Shown here: positions 1 through 5,259 of the stretch, one piece after another
How the letters are laid out: the number at the start of each line of letters is the position of its first letter
How positions within the stretch are numbered: position 1 is the stretch's first letter
Source of the DNA: Desulfocapsaceae bacterium
Lineage (GTDB): Bacteria > Desulfobacterota > Desulfobulbia > Desulfobulbales > Desulfocapsaceae
DNA: 5,259 nt
Reading direction: 5' to 3'
NCBI GenBank assembly: GCA_029934775.1
Contig: JAOZLO010000233.1
Location: 1-5,259, forward strand
Translations under genes and position numbers: made by a program
The notes under the pieces: generated by a model
What the model was told of the DNA's origin: nothing
Databases searched by the model: none
Seen by the model: only the letters and a program-made list of their open reading frames with translations

Positions 1-1
1 C

Positions 2-3000
2 AGGGGTGGACAGCAGGCTATTCCGGACCGTTTACTGCTCAAACGAATCCTCTGGCTTGATACTCTGGGAGGTGGTTTTACCGTACATGATGATATCAGT
101 GGTACCATGACAAAGGCGTGGAGGCTTAATGTCAGCGAGGATTTAGAGCTTGGCAAGGTTGTAGTTGATGGAGAAAACCGTCTGATCACCCGCCTGCCGG
201 AATCAAACAAGACAGGGGTTGAGGTTCGCCAGGGAACAATTTCCCTGAAAGCTGATTCTCGAATAGAAAAACCAGGAAAAGGGCTGGGTATCCGATTTTC
301 TGCTCTGGGATGGGATCATACCTTTCAGCAATTATCTGCTGAGTTAAATCTTCCTCCTGGCTGGAAGCTTCTGCATGCCTCCGGGGTGGATAAAGTCTCA
401 ACCTGGTTGAATGGCTGGACTTTGCTCGACATCTTTCTTGTTTTAATCATATCCCTGGCAACGTTCAGGTTGCTTGGTCTGCCATGGTCCATTCTTGCCC
501 TCATTACTCTCACTCTTATCTTTCATCAGCATGGTTCGCCCAAAATGCTCTGGCTGCCTCTTCTTGGCTTTCTTGCCATTGATAAAATGTTGGAGGGGAA
601 AAAACTGCCTCTTGTTCTGCAATATGGAACCTATGGCACACTCCTCCTTATTATTCTTGCATCCATCCCCTTTATGATTGAAGAAATACGGGTCGGCCTC
701 TACCCCCAATTGGAAATGGGATCACATTATCGGATTGTTTCTCTTTCTCCCACTTCAGTTCAGAAAGTGAGAGGTACGAGTTCGGGCAGTGGTTCTGTTG
801 CTCATAAGGAAGCAGTACAAAAAAATGTGAAAAAATCATACAGTATCGGCTACCTTGACACTGCTGCCCGGTCCCCACAAACACCTGTCAGGCGAAAGCT
901 TGCCATGGATCCCCAGGCCATGATCCAGACCGGTCCCGGCCTGCCACAGTGGCACTGGAAACAATTACGTCTCCGATGGAATGGACCTGTACAGCCGGAC
1001 CAGGTGGTGAAGCTTGTTCTCCTTTCACCACTACTTACTACCATTATTGCATTTTTGCGGGTTCTACTCCTTCTTGCCTTGATTGTGGGCTTTCTCAAAC
1101 GTGCACTAAGAAAACGAAAACAGGCTGACGCCACATCCAATAATGCGGTTACTGTCGGCACTGCAGCCCTCTTTCTGCTTTTGCCCTGTCTGTTAATAGT
1201 TCAAATTCCTCAAGTTCAGGCGGAAACTCCGTCTCAAGACATACTTGATGAACTGCAATCCCGTCTGCTGAAACAGCCCGACTGCAAAGGGAATTGTGCA
1301 ACCATTAATCACCTCGATATCAAACTGCTTGACGAGAACTTAAGTTTTTCCTTAACCATCCATGCCCTTAGCAAAACTGCGGTTCCTCTGCCGGGTACAA
1401 ATCGTTTTTTTGATACCATTTTAAGTGACAATCAACCGGCACCAGCATTGCAACTGGATGAATCACAGACCCTGCTTCGTCTGGAAAAAGGAATCCACAC
1501 AGTTGAGCTTTACAAATCCTTGAAAAATATTAATAAATTTTCTATTTCCTTTCCCCTGCCTCCCCATGGGCTGAAAAAACAGCTCAAGGGCTGGCTGGTA
1601 ACCGGTATTCACGAAGATGGCCGGATAGACGGCCAACTGACATTTACCAGAATCCAGGATAAAAAAAGTGATAAGACGCATTTATCCACGTTTAAACCTA
1701 CGGGAAGAACAAGCATTGTACTCCCACCTTTTGCCAGGATTGAGAGAAGAGTGCATCTTGGCCTGAAATGGGAAATTGAAACAAGAGTAATTCGAGCAAG
1801 CAAAGGGTCAACGATAGCCATGGAAATTCCTCTTGTTCAGGGGGAAATGGTTACCACCGAAGGATTGCAGGTAAATAATGATAATAAATCGATTCAAATA
1901 AATATCGGGCCCGATCGGCAACAGATCAGCTACCACTCGTCATTGAAGCCGGTTGAGAGCCTCACTCTTAAGGCTGTCGACACCAGTCTCTGGACAGAGC
2001 GATGGTTCCTGGAGATCAGCCCCATCTATCATGCTACAATTACTGGACTTCCGGAATTAAATCAACCACACCCGGGTACCATACGAATTCCTGAATACCG
2101 CCCACGACCGGGAGAGACTTTAAAAATCCAGATAATCAGACCGGAAGGAATTGCAGGAGCTACCAAAACCATAGATTCAAGTACTTTACTTATAAAACCG
2201 GGAAAACGACTCAGCAGTTCGACACTGCGCTTCACCTTACAGTCAAGCCAGGGAACGCAACATGCTATCCTGCTCCCCGAAGGGGCGGAACTGGTTAAAT
2301 CTCTTATCGATGGGAGAGAGATTTCTCTGCGGCTTGATGGCCGGTCGCTCATCTTTCCTGTTCATCCGGGAAAGCAACAGATCGAGCTGACCTGGCGTGA
2401 TAAAATTGGAGTAAGCAGTAGACTTGTCAGCCCGGCTATTGATCTTGGAAGTAGCTCTGTTAATCACTCTCTCACTGTGAAAATGCCCTATTCCAGATGG
2501 ATTCTGTTTGCCGGAGGACCCGATATTGGTCCTGCTGTTCTCTTCTGGGGCGAGCTGCTGGCCATCATACTCGTCGCCCTGCTTCTTGGACAAATCTCTA
2601 TTACCCCTTTGTCCACCCTTCAGTGGTTGTTGCTTGGACTGGGACTCAGCCAGATTCCTGTATCTTTTGGAGCAATTGTTGTCGGCTGGCTGCTGTTGTT
2701 CGGACTGAAAAAGAAATACGCGGAAGAGATGAAACGATCCGCTGGTTTTAACTTTATTCAGGTTCTTCAGGTCATTATGACGTTTCTCGCTCTCGCCTGT
2801 CTTCTCTTTGTCATCCAGCGTGGTTTACTGGGTAATCCGGATATGCAGATAGGCGGCAATGGTTCAAGCGGTCACACTCTTAACTGGTATCAGGACCGCA
2901 ATGATCCGGTGCTGCCGACAGCGTGGGTTTTCAGCCTGCCTATACTCAGTTATCGTATTTCAATGCTGGCCTGGGCTATGTGGCTGGCTTTTTCCCTCCT

Positions 3001-3190
3001 GGGATGGCTTCGCTGGGGCTGGGACTGTTTCAGCATTGGCGACTACTGGAAAAGAGGGGCTTTTTCAAAAAATATCAAACCTTCAAAATCGATTTTTAAG
3101 AGAAGATCCAAAAAGGAAGAAACCGCAAAGGAAGAAACTGCAAAGGAAGAAGTGAGATTTGAACCTGTGGATGATGGTCGAAAAAAATGA
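2..3190 (+). CDS. Large polytopic membrane protein of unknown function, 5'-truncated by the window edge
   Basis: The frame is open from base 2 to the TGA at 3188-3190 (1062 codons). The first in-frame ATG (107) has no ribosome site and coding-like sequence continues before it, so the start lies upstream. Residues below count from base 2. A beta-rich region (about 1-135) is followed by likely membrane helices near 139-158, 161-174, 182-195 and 211-226, a soluble loop (227-343) with a Ser/Gly-rich linker, a helix at 344-365, and a signal-like stretch at 385-407. A soluble, beta-rich, presumably periplasmic region (408-840) has a CKGNC pair (Cys428, Cys432). The C-terminal helices lie near 841-863, 871-902, 917-941 and 973-1003, with motifs GPAVLFW, GLLGNPDMQIGGNGSSG and WYQDR, then a Lys/Glu-rich tail. 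From memory, these motifs mark a conserved uncharacterised proteobacterial protein usually longer than this fragment. It has no recognisable enzyme or transporter signature, and it does not resemble a nucleoside permease. The gene overlaps the phosphorylase gene by 4 bases. The gene call is secure; the function is unknown. Confidence 0.9.
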   Translation, partial: RGGQQAIPDRLLLKRILWLDTLGGGFTVHDDISGTMTKAWRLNVSEDLELGKVVVDGENRLITRLPESNKTGVEVRQGTISLKADSRIEKPGKGLGIRFSALGWDHTFQQLSAELNLPPGWKLLHASGVDKVSTWLNGWTLLDIFLVLIISLATFRLLGLPWSILALITLTLIFHQHGSPKMLWLPLLGFLAIDKMLEGKKLPLVLQYGTYGTLLLIILASIPFMIEEIRVGLYPQLEMGSHYRIVSLSPTSVQKVRGTSSGSGSVAHKEAVQKNVKKSYSIGYLDTAARSPQTPVRRKLAMDPQAMIQTGPGLPQWHWKQLRLRWNGPVQPDQVVKLVLLSPLLTTIIAFLRVLLLLALIVGFLKRALRKRKQADATSNNAVTVGTAALFLLLPCLLIVQIPQVQAETPSQDILDELQSRLLKQPDCKGNCATINHLDIKLLDENLSFSLTIHALSKTAVPLPGTNRFFDTILSDNQPAPALQLDESQTLLRLEKGIHTVELYKSLKNINKFSISFPLPPHGLKKQLKGWLVTGIHEDGRIDGQLTFTRIQDKKSDKTHLSTFKPTGRTSIVLPPFARIERRVHLGLKWEIETRVIRASKGSTIAMEIPLVQGEMVTTEGLQVNNDNKSIQINIGPDRQQISYHSSLKPVESLTLKAVDTSLWTERWFLEISPIYHATITGLPELNQPHPGTIRIPEYRPRPGETLKIQIIRPEGIAGATKTIDSSTLLIKPGKRLSSSTLRFTLQSSQGTQHAILLPEGAELVKSLIDGREISLRLDGRSLIFPVHPGKQQIELTWRDKIGVSSRLVSPAIDLGSSSVNHSLTVKMPYSRWILFAGGPDIGPAVLFWGELLAIILVALLLGQISITPLSTLQWLLLGLGLSQIPVSFGAIVVGWLLLFGLKKKYAEEMKRSAGFNFIQVLQVIMTFLALACLLFVIQRGLLGNPDMQIGGNGSSGHTLNWYQDRNDPVLPTAWVFSLPILSYRISMLAWAMWLAFSLLGWLRWGWDCFSIGDYWKRGAFSKNIKPSKSIFKRRSKKEETAKEETAKEEVRFEPVDDGRKK
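1154..1222 (+). other. Internal signal-peptide-like hydrophobic segment in the membrane protein
   Basis: Within the large protein, the basic stretch KRALRKRKQ is followed by a short polar linker, a hydrophobic core (AALFLLLPCLLIVQI), and then PQVQA before ETPSQD. This is the n-region, h-region and Ala-X-Ala-like c-region layout of a Sec signal peptide, placed mid-protein. It may act as an ordinary membrane anchor that starts the periplasmic region after it, or it may be cut by signal peptidase to release or separate the downstream half. The layout is seen in the sequence; cleavage is inference. Confidence 0.4.
3112..3151 (+). repeat. 15-bp tandem repeat encoding a KEETA pentapeptide tail
   Basis: Two full copies and a partial third copy of a 15-base unit (AAAGGAAGAAACYGC) lie in the last codons of the membrane protein gene. 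They give the peptide KEETAKEETAKEE, just after a basic stretch (FKRRSKK). The copies differ by a single C/T change. The unit is a multiple of three, so copy-number change by slippage would keep the frame. The tail probably lies on the cytoplasmic side, because the basic residues follow the last membrane segment directly. Confidence 0.8.
3187..3190 (+). promoter_or_regulatory. ATGA stop/start overlap, likely translational coupling
   Basis: The ATG of the phosphorylase gene (3187-3189) overlaps the TGA of the membrane protein gene (3188-3190). A stop in the phosphorylase frame at 3172-3174 leaves no alternative upstream start, so this ATG is well fixed. The bases before it (GGTCGAAAAAA) hold only a weak GG about nine bases upstream and no good Shine-Dalgarno. 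This suggests that initiation depends largely on ribosomes finishing the upstream gene. The overlap is seen in the sequence; the coupling is inferred. Confidence 0.75.
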
Positions 3191-4491
3191 ACTTCCTCAA
3201 TTTGATTCTAAAAAAGCGGAATGGTAAGAGCTTATCAACAGAAGATATAGACTTTTTTATTTCAAATTATGTGCAAGGCAATATCTCTGACTATCAGGTA
3301 GCAGCCCTGTTAATGGCGATCTATTTTACCGGGATGAACGAGAGAGAGACCGCTGATTTAACCTTTGCCATGCGGGATTCTGGAGAGACGGTAGATTTGT
3401 CCGATATTGATGGCATCACAGTAGACAAGCATTCTACCGGAGGTGTTGCCGATACCACCACACTGATAACTGCCCCTATAGCTGCCGCCTGTGGGTTGAA
3501 AGTGGCAAAAATGTCCGGTCGCGGGTTAGGTCACACGGGGGGAACTATTGACAAACTCGAATCGATTCCCGGGTTGAGCACGAGTATTGGGATGGATCGA
3601 TTTAAAGATATCGTTGCAGATTGTGGTCTGTCAATTATTGGCCAGACCAGTGAACTGGTGCCGGCCGATAAAATGCTTTATGCCCTTCGAGATGTTACCG
3701 GGACGATAGATAACATTTCATTAATTTCAGCAAGTATAATGAGCAAAAAGCTGGCCTGTGGCAGTGATACCATTGTACTTGATGTCAAAACAGGGAGCGG
3801 TTCCTTCATGACAGAGAGAAAAGACGCAGAAAATCTCGCAAGGATCATGGTCGGAATAGGTAAAATGGCTGATAAAAATATGCTGGCTCTGGTAACTGAC
3901 ATGAATCAGCCACTTGGTAATGCAATTGGAAACGCTCTGGAAGTAAAAGAGGCTATCGAGATCTTACAGGGAGAGCATGATGGTGATTTAAAAGATATAT
4001 CCACTGCTCTTTCAGTAAATATGATTTTATCTTCCGGATTGGTCCAAGAGGAATCTGCGGCAAACCTGCAGGTGATATCTGCATTAGAATCAGGCAGGGC
4101 TCTTTCGCAATTTTCTAAGATGATTGAACTTCAGGGAGGGGACCCTGGAGTCTGTGAAGATACAGCGCTGCTTCCACAGGCAGATCAAATAGTATCAATT
4201 ACGTCGCCTGCAAAAGGATATGTCAGTCATATTGCCACCGGGGAGATTGGAGGAGCTGCCATGCTGCTTGGTGCCGGCCGAGCCGGGAAATCCGATTCCA
4301 TAGACACAAGTGTTGGTATCTGGATGAAAAAGCGAATTGGTGACGGAGTTGATAAAGGAGAAGAAATTGCAGTTTTTTATGTTAACGATACAGAAAACCT
4401 GGAATATGCTAAAGCCAAATTTCAGAATGCAATAGTTGTGGGAGCAGAGCCTCCTGAAAAGAAACCACTTATATATAACTCAATATCTTAA
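3187..4491 (+). CDS. pdp: Pyrimidine-nucleoside phosphorylase (thymidine phosphorylase family)
   Basis: This cytoplasmic enzyme reversibly phosphorolyses uridine, deoxyuridine or thymidine to the free base and (deoxy)ribose-1-phosphate. It is full length at 434 residues (family about 433-440). An N-terminal helical domain covers about 1-65. The alpha/beta phosphate-binding domain carries KHSTGG (81-86), the SGRGLGHTGGTIDKLE signature (110-125), and Arg168, Ser183 and Lys187, which match the base-binding Arg171, Ser186 and Lys190 of E. coli DeoA. His82 matches E. coli His85. The C-terminal domain (about 340-430) carries GAGRAGKSDSID. YALRD, VAKMSGRG, QPLGNAIGNALEVKEAIE and the C-terminal PLIY resemble the Bacillus-type enzyme (pdp, broad pyrimidine specificity) more than E. 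coli DeoA, so I prefer pdp, though the specificity is inferred. Residue 88 is Ala where Bacillus-type enzymes usually have Gly. The gene sits 4 bases into the upstream gene and 15 bases before deoC, consistent with one operon. Tandem stops (TAA TAG) end it. Confidence 0.96.
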   Translation: MNFLNLILKKRNGKSLSTEDIDFFISNYVQGNISDYQVAALLMAIYFTGMNERETADLTFAMRDSGETVDLSDIDGITVDKHSTGGVADTTTLITAPIAAACGLKVAKMSGRGLGHTGGTIDKLESIPGLSTSIGMDRFKDIVADCGLSIIGQTSELVPADKMLYALRDVTGTIDNISLISASIMSKKLACGSDTIVLDVKTGSGSFMTERKDAENLARIMVGIGKMADKNMLALVTDMNQPLGNAIGNALEVKEAIEILQGEHDGDLKDISTALSVNMILSSGLVQEESAANLQVISALESGRALSQFSKMIELQGGDPGVCEDTALLPQADQIVSITSPAKGYVSHIATGEIGGAAMLLGAGRAGKSDSIDTSVGIWMKKRIGDGVDKGEEIAVFYVNDTENLEYAKAKFQNAIVVGAEPPEKKPLIYNSIS

Positions 4492-4495
4492 TAGC

Positions 4496-4500
4496 AAGGA
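4496..4500 (+). promoter_or_regulatory. Ribosome binding site of deoC
   Basis: AAGGA lies six bases before the ATG at 4507 in the 15-base gap after pdp. This good spacing supports that start over the in-frame ATG six codons in at 4522. It contrasts with pdp itself, which has no clear ribosome site. Confidence 0.75.
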
Positions 4501-4506
4501 TTAATC

Positions 4507-5163
4507 ATGTCTCCAAACCCAATGGCGAAGTATTTTGACCATACTATACTGAAACCTTCCGCAACTACAGCTGAGATAAAAAAAATTTGTGAAGAAGCAA
4601 TTAGCTATGGCTTTTACAGTGTATGTGTAAACCCGGTCAATGTCAAAATGGTCAAAGCCCTACTGGCCGGCACTGAGGTTAAAGTTTGCTCTGTTGTAGG
4701 TTTTCCATCAGGTGCTCATACCAGTATCATAAAAAGCATTGAGACAGAACAGGCTGTTAATGATGGAGCAGATGAAATCGATATGGTCATAAATATGGGT
4801 GCGTTAAAAGATAAGGAAGTTGATTTTGTTGAAAATGATATCAGGACTGTGGTGAAAGCTGCAGGAGGTAAGATTGTCAAAGTAATTCTTGAAACCTGTC
4901 TTCTCGAAGAGAGCGAGATCATAAAGGCGTGCAGTATTTCCAGGAAAGCTGGCGCACATTTTGTAAAGACATCTACCGGCTTTGCAGGGGGAGGAGCTAC
5001 CGTTGCTGATATTGCATTGATGAGAAAAACGGTGGGAAGTGACCTGCAGATAAAAGCCTCTGGCGGTATTAAAACCCTGGAAGATACAAAAAAAATGATT
5101 GAGGCCGGAGCAGATCGCATAGGCGCAAGTGCCGGTGTTGCCATTATGAAAGAATTGAACTGA
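4507..5163 (+). CDS. deoC: Deoxyribose-phosphate aldolase
   Basis: DeoC is a cytoplasmic class I (Schiff-base) aldolase that cleaves 2-deoxyribose-5-phosphate to glyceraldehyde-3-phosphate and acetaldehyde, feeding deoxynucleoside sugar into central metabolism. The 218 residues are one TIM barrel, close to the Bacillus-type length of about 220 and shorter than E. coli DeoC (about 259). Visible motifs are FDHTILKP (10-17), CVNP (40-43), VVGFPSGA (63-70), ADEIDMVIN (88-96) with Asp92, FVKTSTGF (152-159) with the Schiff-base Lys154, IKASGGIK (182-189) with Lys183, and [10 protein letters not shown] (201-210) for phosphate binding. All three key catalytic residues are present. The start has a well-placed AAGGA. 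It follows pdp directly, which makes the pathway link firm: the phosphorylase makes deoxyribose-1-phosphate, and DeoC consumes the 5-phosphate isomer. The connecting phosphopentomutase (deoB) is not in the window. No frameshift or missing residue is seen. Confidence 0.97.
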   Translation: MSPNPMAKYFDHTILKPSATTAEIKKICEEAISYGFYSVCVNPVNVKMVKALLAGTEVKVCSVVGFPSGAHTSIIKSIETEQAVNDGADEIDMVINMGALKDKEVDFVENDIRTVVKAAGGKIVKVILETCLLEESEIIKACSISRKAGAHFVKTSTGFAGGGATVADIALMRKTVGSDLQIKASGGIKTLEDTKKMIEAGADRIGASAGVAIMKELN

Positions 5164-5259
5164 CAAATGAGATAATGTTTCTGTGATGTCGCTTAGGAGT
5201 TTGCCCGAGAATAGACATTTTGTTTAAAATCGAGGCATTTTGAAAAAATAAACGCAGTT
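5164..5259. other. Non-coding AT-rich tail after deoC, no complete intrinsic terminator visible
   Basis: No credible gene is present; the longest ATG frame (from 5186) is 13 codons. There is no GC-rich hairpin with a U-tract, so the operon's terminator either lies beyond the edge or is not intrinsic. The segment does hold short repeats, described in a separate entry. Confidence 0.6.
5201..5242. repeat. Short direct and inverted repeats, possibly one arm of a larger palindrome
   Basis: CATTTTG occurs at 5216-5222 and again at 5236-5242, each preceded by CGAG (5206-5209 and 5231-5234). ATTTT (5217-5221) faces AAAAT (5226-5230) across a 4-base loop, and TGCC (5202-5205) can pair with GGCA (5234-5237) outside it. 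The resulting hairpin is weak and interrupted, so it is not a standard terminator. The following bases to 5259 could begin the stem of a longer palindrome, but the other arm is outside the window. The repeats are seen in the sequence; their identity is inferred. Confidence 0.35.

Noticed and set aside
107..109. ATG as the start of the large membrane protein
   Set aside because: The same frame is open and protein-like back to base 2, and no Shine-Dalgarno precedes the ATG.
2243..2593. 116-codon reverse-strand frame inside the membrane protein gene
   Set aside because: It is a shadow of the main coding frame, with low-complexity composition and no supporting start signal.
3059..3100. AT-rich stretch as an internal promoter for pdp
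   Set aside because: No convincing -35/-10 pair with proper spacing was found; the AT-richness is explained by Lys/Phe/Ile codons.
4716..5144. 142-codon reverse-strand frame inside deoC
   Set aside because: It is fully antisense to a well-supported enzyme gene, has no ribosome site and no recognisable protein motif.
5195..5199. AGGAG as a ribosome site for a further downstream gene
   Set aside because: No ATG, GTG or TTG follows at a workable distance with an open frame.
5186..5227. Small frame after deoC (13 codons)
   Set aside because: It is too short, and the AGGAG at 5195-5199 lies inside it and not before its ATG.
5202..5237. Rho-independent terminator for the operon
   Set aside because: The stem is short, AT-rich and broken by unequal loops, and no U-tract follows directly.

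Overview
The window carries three same-strand, tightly packed genes and a short AT-rich tail. Moderate GC, a Proteobacteria-type large envelope protein and compact deo-type catabolic genes suggest a Gram-negative bacterium. Desulfobacterota is my best guess, but this rests on impression and not on a diagnostic marker.

Positions 2-3190 hold the 3' part of a very large gene for a polytopic inner-membrane protein. The reading frame is open from the left edge of the window, so the ATG at 107 is an internal methionine and the true start lies upstream. The visible 1062 residues comprise a beta-rich N-terminal part, four closely spaced membrane segments, a soluble loop, another membrane segment, a signal-peptide-like hydrophobic stretch, a soluble region of about 430 residues that is probably periplasmic, a C-terminal membrane bundle, and a charged tail. 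I recognise the C-terminal motifs as those of a widespread but functionally uncharacterised proteobacterial protein. No function can be assigned.

Positions 3187-4491 encode a pyrimidine-nucleoside phosphorylase (pdp/deoA family) and positions 4507-5163 encode deoxyribose-phosphate aldolase (deoC). Both look complete, with the catalytic residues in place. Together they form most of a deoxynucleoside salvage/catabolic route: pyrimidine deoxynucleoside + phosphate gives base + deoxyribose-1-phosphate; a phosphopentomutase, not in this window, would convert this to deoxyribose-5-phosphate; DeoC then yields acetaldehyde and glyceraldehyde-3-phosphate. The membrane gene overlaps pdp by 4 bases (ATGA), and pdp is 15 bases from deoC, so all three probably share a transcript.

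The last 96 bases (5164-5259) hold no gene. They contain short direct and inverted repeats that may be one arm of a larger palindromic or terminator-like element cut by the window edge. I see no RNA genes, CRISPR arrays, transposases or phage genes. No clearly new system is evident; the most interesting item is the uncharacterised membrane protein and its coupling to nucleoside catabolism.
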